Origin: Pyrenopolyporus hunteri
Taxonomy: Eukaryota; Ascomycota; Sordariomycetes; Xylariales; Hypoxylaceae
Assembly: GCA_902806595.1 (NCBI GenBank)
Contig: CADCXC010000038.1
Coordinates: 744,001 to 808,000 of the forward strand
DNA: 64,000 nucleotides
Direction: 5' to 3'
How positions within the stretch are numbered: the first letter of the stretch is position 1; each line of letters starts with the position of its first letter. The position numbers and the translations under genes are program-made. Under the pieces are notes generated by a model. The model had not been told where the DNA came from. It made no database searches and was given only the letters and a program-made list of their open reading frames with translations. This document shows positions 12,013-25,015 of this stretch, piece after piece.

Positions 12013-15000
12013 ATTTAAAAATTTATACGTTTCGTTATATTTTTAATCGAATTATTTTAATTTTTAAAATTTTATAATATATAATAAAAATTTTAATGTT
12101 ACGAAATAAATAAATAATAAATAAATATAAATAAAAATATAATAAAATAAATAATTATTTAAATATATTATATATATAATAATATTTACATATAATATTA
12201 AATATTAATAATTAACTTTCTACGTTTAAATTTTTAAATTTAATTAATTATATCGAATAATTAAGTTTTAATATTTTTAATTATTTTAAAAACGAAAATT
12301 AAAATCGATATCGATTTTTCGACTTAAATAAATATTAAAAACGATTTAAAAATAATTTTAAATACGCTATTTACCTATATACGTTTTTTTACGTCTATAA
12401 TAATTAAATTAATTATTTAATATATATTAATAAAATAATATATATTATATCGATAAAAGTATTTATTATTATTATTATTATAATAATATTTAACGTAAAT
12501 ACCGTAGAAATAATTAAATAAAACGATATAATATTAAAAAAAACCTTAATTTATTTTATAATTTACGTAAATATATTTTAAAAATAAAACGATATTAATA
12601 ATTATTACGTAAACGATTATAAATAATTAAAAATCGTATTCGATAATAAAAATATATATAAGTTAATTTATTTTCGAAATTATTAACTAACGATTAAAAT
12701 TATATTAATTTTAACTTTCGATATCGATAACTTCGATTATAATTACGATTATTAAAAATAATAATTTATTTTAATTTAAATTAATAATAAATATTATTAA
12801 TTAATTAAAAAAATAAAAAAACGTAAAATTAACTTTATTTATTAATTTCGAATCATTTTTATTACCGGTTTATTTACGAGGATTTTTTTAACTTTCGTTA
12901 AAACTTAAATAATATAATTAATCGAAGTAATATCATCGATTATTTCCGGCCGTTCGTTATTATCGTCGATATAATAAATGGTCGATTATATAAATTTTAA
13001 AGGGAAATTTCTTTTTTTTTTTAGATTTTAATTAAAAAATTTTACTTAATTTTAATTAAAATTTTATTTAATGTTAATAGGGTTAATTACTTTTAATTTA
13101 ATTATTATAAAAATAATAAATTAATCGTTTTATTTAAAAATAACGATATTAATATATTATTATCGAAGACGAATATTTCGCGATAAATTTATTTATTATT
13201 TATTTAATTTATTCGAAAATGTTTTAAAAACGGATATAATAAAATCTTCGAATTTTATTAATTTAATTTAACGTAATAATATTAAAAAATATATAATATA
13301 TTTAATCGAAATTTCGAAATATAAAAATTAAATATTTAAAATTATAAAATAAAATTAATATATAAATATTTTAAAAAAAATAAAATATAAAAAAATTATT
13401 ATAAAAAACGCGAATTATTATAAAAAACGTAAATTTTTATAAAAAATATAAATTTATATAAAAAAATATTATAAAAGATATATTTATTTATATTTTAAAA
13501 TATATTAACGAATAAATTTCGAATAAATTTTTATTAATATTAATTAAATTATTATTTTTAAAATATTTTAAAAAAAAAAATTATCGAATATAATTTATTT
13601 TTAAATTATAAAAAAATAAAATTAAAAGGTTTATTAATTTAAACGATAATTATAGTTAATAAATTTTAATATTATTTTTTAATTATTTAATAAATATTTA
13701 AATATTTATCGATTTATTTCGTAAATATTTATATTTATATATTAATTTATTTAAAATAAATATTTAAATATTTATTAACTATATTCGATTTAATTATATA
13801 TTTTAATAAAAAACTTTAAATTATTAATTATTTATTTATTTTAACACTTAACGTAACGTTAAATAAATACGGGAAAATAAAAATAAAAATAATCGAAAAC
13901 GAAAAAATTACGGTTAAAAATATTATAAATTTAATATAAAAAAAAAAACTAATAAAATTTTTAAACGTATTACGAGTCGTATTATAATATTTACGAAATA
14001 ATAATTCCGTTTAAATTATACGAATAATAATATAAATAAAAATAATATTATTTTTAAAAAATATTATTTTAATAAAAATTATTATTTAAATAAAAAGTTA
14101 ATTTAATCGATTTATAAATTTTAAACGATATTAATAATATTATTTTATATAATAATTTTATAATAATTTAATTACGTTTTTAATTAATTACTTACTTAAA
14201 TATTATATAATATAAATAATATTTAATAAAAAAATATATACGTTTAATAATATATAATAATTTAAACGTATATATAAACCCCTCGAAAAAATAAAAAAAA
14301 ATAATAAAAAAAAAAAAATAAAACACTTATTTCGCTTTAATATAAAATAACTTATCGATAATTATTTTATTATAATTTTAATAATGTAAATATTAATATT
14401 ATTACGCTTCTATATCGCTTATTATTATTAATCTTTTTTTAAATTTAAATAATCTTTTTTATATAATAATTAAACTAAAAAATTTATCGTATTTATTAAA
14501 TTTAATTTATAATTAATGTTTTTTTATTAATTAACCCTACCCGTAAAAATATACCATCTAAATTTATCCGTTAATAAAATTTAATCTACCTTTATTTTCG
14601 AATAATTTAAACATTTATTATTTTCTTAAAAACATTATTTTCGCGTTACTTACCGTAAAAAACATAAAAAACGACGAAAAAATAATAAATAATATATTCG
14701 TAAATTTAACCATTAATAATATAATAATAAATAATAAAAAATTAAATAAAAAAAACGACGTAATTAACTCGTCTTTTCTTAAATTAATAAACGACCTTAA
14801 TAAAATATATTATTTTTTAAATTTTTAAATTAAAATAATAATAATCGAATAATTTATTTTAAAAACGTATTTAATTAATTATATTAAATATACGTTAAAA
14901 TATTTACTTTAAAATTATTTATTTTTTATTAATTAAAAATAATATTATTTTAATTTATATTAATATTAAAATCATTTTATTTCGTTTATTTTTTTCGATA

Positions 15001-15215
15001 ATATTAACGATAAATCGAAATCCCCGAATAATACTTTTCGATATCAAACGAAAAAATTATTAATATATTATCGAATAACGACGTTTTAAATATATTTTTC
15101 CTACCTATATTTAATTAAAATATATCGAAAAATTATCGTTTCGTAATAAATAAATAATTAAAATAATATCGATAAAAATAAAAATAAACGTAATTTTTAT
15201 TAACGCGATATCGCG

Positions 15216-15391
15216 ATTATTACGATTCGATATAATTAATTTAATTTTTTTAAATAATCGATATTAAAACTCCGGTCGAATATATCGTCGAAATTTATAT
15301 ATAAAACCGTAATTTAATTTTTTTTTTTTTTTTTTTTATAATATTAATAAAATTTAATTTTTAATTTTTAATATTACGAATCGTATTAATA
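15216..15391 (-). repeat. Copy B of the poly(A)/(T)-tract repeat
   Basis: Reads arm (ATTATTACGATTCGATA...), then a T tract of about 20, then ATAATATTAATAAAATTTAA and a tail ending near CGAATCGTATTAATAAT. This is the inverse of the arrangement at 30978-31163, so the two form an inverted pair 15.9 kb apart. Confidence 0.65.
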
Positions 15392-18300
15392 ATCTTTTAT
15401 TTTATAAATCGATATCGTTTATTTAAAATATTTCGATATCGAAAATAAAATCGATAATTAAATCGTTTAATTTTATTAATAATAAATATATTTTACTTTA
15501 TTTTAAAAAAATAATTAATAATCGTAATATATATAAAAATAAATATTAAATGTTTAAAACTTTTCGTATCGATGTTATATTCGAAATAAAATCGACATCT
15601 AACTTTTTAATTAATTTCGAATAATTTTTAAAAAATAAATATAATATATAAAAAATTTTAAACGTTATTAAATTTATATAACCGTATCGATTTTTTTTCC
15701 TTTTAATAAATAATTAAATTATTAATATTTAATCTTTAATATTTAATATATATAAATATTTTAATAAAAAGTTTAATAATATATCGATATTAATTTTTTA
15801 TAACGATTTTTTTTAAACTATATTATAAAAAACTATCGTTTTATTTCGAAAAATCGCGAATTAAAAATATATAATAAAACTACTAAGTTTAATATTAATA
15901 AATAATATTTAAATATACGATTAATTTAAATTATCGAACCGTTAATTAATAGATTTTATACCCTTAAATAATAAAAAAAAACAATAAAAATAATAAAAAA
16001 AATAATATATAATTATTATATAATATTATAAATAAAACCCTTCTTAAATTTAATAAAAAAAATAACTATAATCGAATATATATTAATTTATAAATAAAAA
16101 TAAACCGTCGAAATAAATACGAATATATAATTAATAAATTATTTTATTATATTATTAATTATATATTTATATTTAATAATTTATTTCCATTCGTAAATAC
16201 CTTTTATTATTTCCTTTTATTTTTATTTAAAACTATTTTATATAATCGAAGTAAAATAAACGTTATCGATATATTATTATTTAATATTTAATTTTAAACG
16301 ATAAAATTTATCGTTTTAATCGAATTTTTAAAAAATTAAATTTTTATTTTTTTATCCCTTCGATTAATATATTTATTTTATTATTCGATTTATTAAAATA
16401 TAAATTATTTAATAAAATATCGAATATTAAAAAAAAATTTATATATAATATCGACGTTAAAATTAATAACGATATTAATAATAAAAAAATAAAATATATA
16501 TATACATATATATATTTAATAAAATAAGCGGTAAAATAATTAACGTAATCGTTAAATTTAAAAACGAATAATAAAAATATTTTTTAATTAACGTCGAGTT
16601 TAAACGAACGAAAACGGATAATCGTTTATAAAAATTTCGTTAATTTTAATTATTAAATTTAAGTTTACTCGATCGTTAACTTTTTACATTAAATATAAAA
16701 TATTTATTTTTTATTCAATATAACTTTTTACGTTTTTTTTCGTTTAAACGGGTTTTTAATACGATTTTTTCGACGTTTATAAGTTTAAATTTATACGATT
16801 CTTATTTATAATTTAACTAAACTGCTTCGATAATAAAATAACGAAAATTTTATATTTTTAATAATTTAAAGGTATTTTTTTAATTAGTTCCGTTAATAAA
16901 AAGGGTTAATAATATCGAAAAAAATAATCGTTAAATATTATAATTTTTTTTTTTTTTTTTTTTTTATAATTAAAAAAATATTTACTTTTTTTAATAATTA
17001 TTTCTATTTATTATAATATAACCGTTTAATTTTATAAACTTATAATTTAATAAATTATAAACGATATAATAAAAATTAAATAAAATTTATAAATAATAAT
17101 AAAATTATTATATAAATATAATATAATAATTATTTTATTAATTAATAAAAATAATTTATTCGAATTTATAAAAAAGCTTAAATATATATAAATATCGCGA
17201 CTAAAAATTTCGCATACGTATTTTAAATTTTATATAATAAAAATTATAATAATATTTAAATTATATTATAATATTATATATTAATATTTATACCTTTAAA
17301 ATAAATCGTTTAAATTTATTATATTTTAATAAATAAATTAATATATTATATTTATATATCTTTAAAATTAAGATAATTTTTATAATAAAAATAAAATAAA
17401 AAAAATTTTAATTATATATATATTATATTTTATTAATTTAAATATATTATATTTAAAATTTTATAATAATTTATTTTTTTAATTTAATACATTTATTAAT
17501 AAAATTTATAACATTTTTTTATATTAAATCGTATATTATATATTATTTATAATCGTAAAATTTTTAATCGTAATATATATTTTTTTTTTTTTTAAACTTT
17601 AAATATATTTTTAAAAAAAATAAAATAAAATAAAAATAAATATATTTATTATTATAATAAATATATTTTTAAAATAATAACTTTAAATTTTTTTTATATA
17701 TATATATATATATAATTCGAATTTAATATTTATATTTTAATAATATATATAATAATTATATACGATTCGACGTTTTAAATATTATTTATCGTTAATAATT
17801 TCTTTTATAAAATTTAAATCTAAATAAATACTTAAATTTATTTATTAATTTTTTTAATATTATAATTTAATAATATAATATTACGTAAATAAATTTTTAT
17901 TTTTATAATTAATTAATTTATAATTATTATTTTATTAATTAAATTTATTTTTTTTAAAACTATATTTTTTTATTTAATAATTAAATATTACGTATTATAA
18001 TTATTTAAATAAACGTTTCGTATAATTTTAATATTTTAAATAACGATATAATTATAATAATAAATATTTTTTTTATATTAATTAAATTTTTAAAAATAAC
18101 TAAAAGTAACGAAATAACTTAAACCCTTATAACTTAAACTATAAAAATTATAAATCGACTATATCTAAAAAATTTTAACTATTATTATAAATTTATAGAA
18201 ATCGATTTTGTAAATATAAATAATTAAAATCGAACCTATTTTTTTTTAAATACTTCGTAAAAATTCGAAAAATTTAACATCGAATAAACGATTAAACGAA

Positions 18301-20279
18301 AAATATTTAAACATTTATACGAAAATATAAATATTTTAATAAAAGTTAAATTTAAATTTATATCGATATTTATTATAAAATTAATTTTTTTTACGAAAAT
18401 ATTTAAATAATTTTTATTAATAATTATATTTAATAACTATTTATTTATATATTTAAATTACGAAAAAAACGATATCGATAAAATTTTACGAATAAAAAAA
18501 ATAACCGTTTTTCATTATAAAAATAATCGAATACGTTTCGAGAAATTTAAATTAATTTTAATATTTATTTTAAAAAAAGTAAATAAAAAACATTTCGTTT
18601 TATATCGAAATAAGTTTTTTCGTTAAATTTACCTTAATAAAAAATATTCGAATTTTAAATTTAATATTATTTTTTATATTAATTAATATTATATTAATGA
18701 TTATATTTTTCACCGTAAATTACTCGGGATAAAAATATACGATTTTATTAAAATAAATATATAAATAAATATTAATTAAGTTATTATCGTAAAAATTATC
18801 TTCGTTAAATAATATAATTTTAAAATAACGTCGATAATAATATATAATAAAATTAACATTATTCGATAATTTATATATTTTAATTTTATTATAACTTAAA
18901 AGGTATAACTGGAATATTTCGAGTTTATAGATTTTATAAATATTTATATAATAATATCGTTAATTTTTTATTTTTTCGAAAATTTTTTTTTTCGTTAACG
19001 TATATAATTTTCGATTTTAAACCTTTTATTTCGAAAATAGATGCGTTTATATATTTTTTATAACGTGTTATAAAAGTTAAATTATATATATTTTTAAAGT
19101 ATTATATATCGAAATATTTTATTAAATAATTTTTTTATAACGTACGATTTTATATTATATCGATTTAAAAAAATAGTTAATAATTTCGGATTTATTATTA
19201 TAAATTTTATAAATAATTCGAAATAATTTAGTTTTAAATATATCGTCGCTTTCGAATATTAAATAAACGAAAGTATATATAATTGGTTTTTCGATATATA
19301 TATTTTAAGTTATTATTATTTAATTATATTAATAAAATTATTAAATTTAAAATTTATCGATAAAACGCGTTATAATATATTAATAAAGTTATTAAATAAT
19401 TAATTACGTAATATTATAAAATCGATTAAATATATTTATATTAAAAATATAATATTTTTTTTTTTTTATAAAAAATTTATTTCGACGATAACTTTAAAAT
19501 ATTCGATTTAATCGTTTTTAGACGTAATACCCCTTTTCGAAAATTAATAAAGGGAAAAAAAATAATATAATTCGAAAACTCGTAATTTTATATAAACGTA
19601 ATTAATAATAAAATTATCTTCTTATATTTCGACGTTAATATAATAAAATTAAATTAATATATAATATTGTAATAAAAATAAAATTCTTTTTATTTAAATA
19701 TATATAAAATCGATTAAATTTTTTTTATAAAAAATTAAATAAACTAAAAAAACGATAAGTTAAATTTTATTATTTTTTTTTTATTTATTTATATATTTAT
19801 TTATAAAATCTATATTTCGTAATATTTTATATTATAAAATATATATAATATATATATAAAAAATAAAAAAATATTAATTATAAATAATTTTTATATAATT
19901 ATTATTTGTAATATTATTTCGTAATATTTTTAATATAAATATATTATTTTATTTAAATTTATAAATTAAAAATTTAAACGTTAAAAATAAAAAATAATAT
20001 ATTAAATTATAATTTTAAAAATTTTATAAATATTAAAATAAAGCGGCGAAATTATTTCGTATTACGTTATCGGTTATTTTTATAATATTACCATTAAATA
20101 GTTACATAATATAATAATACTTAAAAATAAATTTTAATAATTTATTTTTTAATATTTATATATTTATTTATTAAAAGTAAATAAAAGCGATTATTTTTAC
20201 GAAAATAATAATTAAAAATTTTATATATTTATTATAAACTATATATAATAACGATTTAATTATTTAACTTTTATTAATA

Positions 20280-20915
20280 CGTTAAATTTACGATATGTTA
20301 TTTATTAAATCTATAATACCTCATTAATTAAATTATAATTTTTATTTACTTATTAAAATTATAAAAACTTATTTATTAAATTATAATATTTTATTTATTA
20401 AATTTTAATACGTTATTTATTAAATTTATAATACCCCATTAATTAAATTATAGTTTTTATTTATTAAAATTATAAAAATCCGTTTATTAAATTATAATAT
20501 TTTATTTATTAAATTTTAATATATTATTTATTAAACTTATAAAAAATTATTTATAAAATTTATATATAATATTTATAATATTTATTAAACTTATAAAAAA
20601 TTATTTATTAAATTAATAAAACGTTATTTATTAAATTTATAATATAACATTTATTAAATTTATAAAAAATTATTTATTAAATTTATAATATGTTATTTTT
20701 TTAATTTATAAAACGTTATTTATTAAATTTATAAAAAATTATTTATTAAATTTATAATATATTATTTATTAATTTTACGAAACGTTATCCGTTAAATTTA
20801 TAATATATTATTCGTTAAATTTATAATATATTATTTATTAACTTTACGATATATTATTCATTAATTTTACGATATATTATTTATTAATTTTATGATATAT
20901 TATTTATCGAATTTT
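20280..20915. repeat. Degenerate tandem array with ~25-bp period
   Basis: About 25 consecutive imperfect units of the type ATTTATTAAATTTATAATAT, with recurring variants in the last bases (AAAAATT, ATACGTT, ATATATT). It sits in the middle of the AT-rich block and is probably a minisatellite that decayed with the rest of the element. Confidence 0.75.
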
Positions 20916-22029
20916 AATTTTTTTTAATAATATTTAAAATCGTTACTAGAAAAAATTTATAAAATTCGACGTATAAAACCGTTATAATATTATATAATAA
21001 TTTAATTTTATTAAAAAATTAATAACGAAATTCGAAATACGATTTCGCTTCGATTTTTCGAATTGCGTTTTAATTTTTTTTTTTTTTTTTATATTATTAA
21101 CGTAACGATATTTTAATTTTTAAAACTCGATTCGTATTAAATTTATAATTTAAATTAATTTAAAAATAACTATATATAAAATCGATATAATAACGATTAT
21201 AAATAAAAAATCGATATAATAATAATTATTGATAAAAAATCGAAAAATAAATTTTAAATTTTATAAATAATTTTTTTAAATATTATTATAATTTTTTATT
21301 ATATAAAATATTTAATATATACGGTATTTTTATTTTCGATTTTTATATTTTTATATATAATTTTATATAAATTGATATTTATACGTTATTTATTATAAAT
21401 TAAAAATTAATTCGTATTATTTATTACGTATAAAATTAATATTTTCGAAATTTATAATCGTATTTAGTCGTAATTGAATTTTTATTATAAATTATTATTT
21501 TAAAATTAAAATAAAAATAAATATTATTAATTAATCGTATCGAAAGGAAATTTAATCGAATATTAATTTTTTAATAATATAACTACGAAATATTTATATT
21601 ATTTATAATAAAATATATTAAAACTCGTTTTTTAAAATTTCTTTTAAAATATCTTATTTTTTTAATTATATTTTATTTTTAATTATTTAAATATTGTTTT
21701 TTTTTTATTATTTACTTTTATTTTATTTTTAATTTTTAATTTTTATTTTAATTAATATAAATTTCGTCGTATAATTAAATTTTTAACTTAATTTCATTAT
21801 TATAATTAAATATATAATTAAAATTACCTACGAATTATTTAAAATAATAAACGTTTTAACCTTTAATTAAAAATAAAAAATATTTAATGTTTTATAATAA
21901 ATTTAAAGTAAAATAATTTTTTTATTTTAAAATTTACGTTAATACGTTCGAAATTAATATTATTAATATTAATACGTAATTAAATAATATTAAAACTCAC
22001 TTTATTAACCTAAAAAATTATATAAATAA

Positions 22030-22170
22030 ATTTAAAATTCGATTCGATAATTTTAAAGCTCGATTCGATAAATTTAAAACTCGATTCGACGTATTCGAAA
22101 TTTAATTTAATATATTCGAAATTTAATTTAACAAATTCGAAATTCGAATCGACGCACGGTTCGATTTTTT
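22030..22170. repeat. Tandem ~20-bp repeats containing TTCGAA/TTCGAT
   Basis: Successive units resemble AAAACTCGATTCGATAAATTT or AAATTTAATTTAATATATTCG. They lie directly upstream of the pyrimidine-rich array. Confidence 0.6.
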
Positions 22171-22199
22171 AAAAATTTATTTAAAAATTTCGTAAATTA

Positions 22200-22425
22200 T
22201 TTTTCCTTATCTTTTCCTATTTTTCCCTACCTTTTCCTACTTTTCCCTACCTTTCTTTACCTTTCCCTATCTTTCCTTATCTTTCCTTATTTTTCCCTAC
22301 CTTTCCCTACCTCTCCCTACTTCTCTTTACTTTTCCCTATCTTTTTTTACTTCTCTTTATTTTTCTTTATTTCTCTTTACTTTTTTTTATTTTTTTTTAT
22401 TTTACTCCGCCTTTTTTTTTCGTTT
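22200..22425. repeat. Strand-asymmetric pyrimidine tract of ~10-bp CTTTCCCTAC-like units
   Basis: About 20 units of the form TTTCCCTACC/TTTCCTTATC in tandem, almost purely C/T on the plus strand apart from a single A per unit. C survives here in CpC and CpT contexts but not in CpA, unlike the surrounding block where C is nearly confined to CpG. Confidence 0.75.
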
Positions 22426-24734
22426 TTATATTATATTAAATTTTTTAAAAACTTTAATATTAATTTAATTTAATAATAACGACATTAATTTTTTAACAAA
22501 ACTTTTTAATAATTATATAATTATTAAAAATAATAAATTCGAATTATTTCGATTTATTCAAATTAATTAAATTATCGCCAACCTTAAAAATAAATTTTTA
22601 AACGATATTAAAAAAATAATTAATAAAAAAACCATTAATTAAAATTAAATATATAATATATTTACCTTTTTTTTAAATTTCGATTATAACGATATATTAA
22701 AAATCTTAAACTTAAATACCTTTAAAATTACAACGATACGATAAAAATAAATTTTACGTATAATAAAAATAATTAATATACATTTATAAAAATAATAATC
22801 GTTTACAAAAAATACGACTATATATATAAATAAAAAATATAATACTTATAAAATTAATAAAAATAAATATAAATAAAATAAAATTATAATAAAATTTATT
22901 TAAATTATTTTTAAAAAATAAATTACATTTAATCGATAAATTAATATATTAAATTAATATTATTAATTTAAATTTAAATTAAATTTTTACTTTAATATTT
23001 AAATTTTAAATATTTATAAATATTATAAATCGTAAAATTTAATATAAATATAAACGCGACATTATATTATTATACATTTATTTAACTTTATTAAATTATT
23101 AATAACGATATACGAAACGATTTTATTATTTATTTTTTTTATATAAAATCGTAATTAAAAAAAATCATACCTTAATTTTTTTTTTTTTTTAATAATATCG
23201 ATATAATTTACTTTTAATTTTTAAATTTTTACCCATATTAAATAAAACGACGAAATTATTTTTAAACTTATTATCGATTAATTAACTTTATAAAATAAAC
23301 GTATAATATTATAACATTTATTTTATTAATAAATATATATAATTTATAACTTTATAATTTAATTTTTTATTACGTAAAATAATAAAGTTAATTAATAAAA
23401 TTATATTTATCGTTATTATCGTTACGATAAATATTAAAATATAATATTAATATTAATATATATCGAATAATTTTAAAATTTTATATAAATTTAAATATAT
23501 ATATATTAATTATTAAAAAAAATTTTAATATATTCGAAATCGATTATTTTATATATTATCGTTAAATTTTTAATTTCATCGTATAATAATAATAATTATA
23601 ATTTATTATTATTTTATATAATTAAATTACGATTAAAATTACGATTTTATTTATTTTTTAAATATTAACTTTTTATAATATTTAATTTCGTGCGATTTTA
23701 ACTATTAATAAATATTATACCCATAAATCTTAAAATAATTTCCGTTAAATAAATCGATCGATTTAATTAACATATTATTAATTTTTTACTTTTTAATAAT
23801 TATATTATACTATAAAAAATAATCGATTATAAACAACTTACGAAAAAATTTTATAATAGTTTCGTAATAGTCGTTATTAACGATATTAAAATAATTATTA
23901 TCGACGATTTTAAAATAAACGTTAATAATTAATTTAAAATTATCGATAATAAGTTTAAAACGGTTATTATTAATCGATTTAAAAGTAATTTCGATATATA
24001 AAAAAATTATTTTCGATTATTTTAAATCGATTTAACGTCTTTATATATTTAACGTTTTAACATTTCGTATAAATATATTATATCACTTATTAAACGAAAT
24101 AATCTTCGTAATCGATATAATTAAATTTTATTTCTTAATCGACATTAATTTAATATAACTTTAATTATTATAAAAAATAATTAATCTTTTAATATTAACT
24201 ACCGTCGATTAAATATTATTAAATTATAATAAATTATTTATAATAATTTTAAATTAACTTCCCACTTATATTATTAATCCCCTCTAATCATATTCTTTTT
24301 TTTATTAATTTAAATTTTCGTTCGCTTATCTTTTAATAAAATAATTATTTAATAAAAAAAATAACTCGTTAAAAATAAAATTTTTTTTTTTCGTAAAATT
24401 AACGAAATTAAATATTCGATAAATTATTATAAGGGTAATAAATAAAATATCTTTCGATATTAACATTAATAATAATTTTAATATTAAAAAAAAAAAATAA
24501 AATAATATAGTTATATTTATCGTTATATTTTATTATCGAAACGAAATTATATCGTAAAATATTTTTTTATTTCGTAATAAAAAGGTAAAATTATCCGATA
24601 AAAATTAATTTTCGATTTTTATAAAAAAAATTAATAACGCTTTCGGTAAATTAACGATATAATATTTAAATCGAAATAATTTTTTTAACCGTTTTAATTA
24701 TTTTACCGTAACTTACATTAACCATAATAAAAAA

Positions 24735-25015
24735 GTATAATTATAAAATATATAAATAAAAAATTTTTCTTTAAATAAGTCGTTATTTCGATTATTATTT
24801 CGAAAAATAAAATTATTAAATATATAAATAAAAAATTCCTCCCTAAATAAATTAACGCCTTAATCGTTACTTTATAAAATAAAATTATATAATATACAAA
24901 AAAACGATTTTTTTCGAAATAAGTTATCGTTTTAATTATTATTTCGAAAAATAAAATTATAAAATACATAAACGAAAAATTTTTTTCGAAACGGGTTATC
25001 GTTTTAATTTTTATT
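24735..25015. repeat. Tandem array of ~76-bp units, about 4 copies
   Basis: Each unit contains ATAAATAAAAAATTTTT, then AAGT(C/T)GTTATTTCG-like and TTATTTCGAAAAATAAAATTA-like segments. A minus-strand reading frame through the array is open only because the units are A/T-rich and share one register, so I do not call it a gene. Confidence 0.65.

Noticed and set aside
20280..22425. CRISPR-like array
   Set aside because: The tandem units are contiguous without unique spacers, and the genome is eukaryotic.
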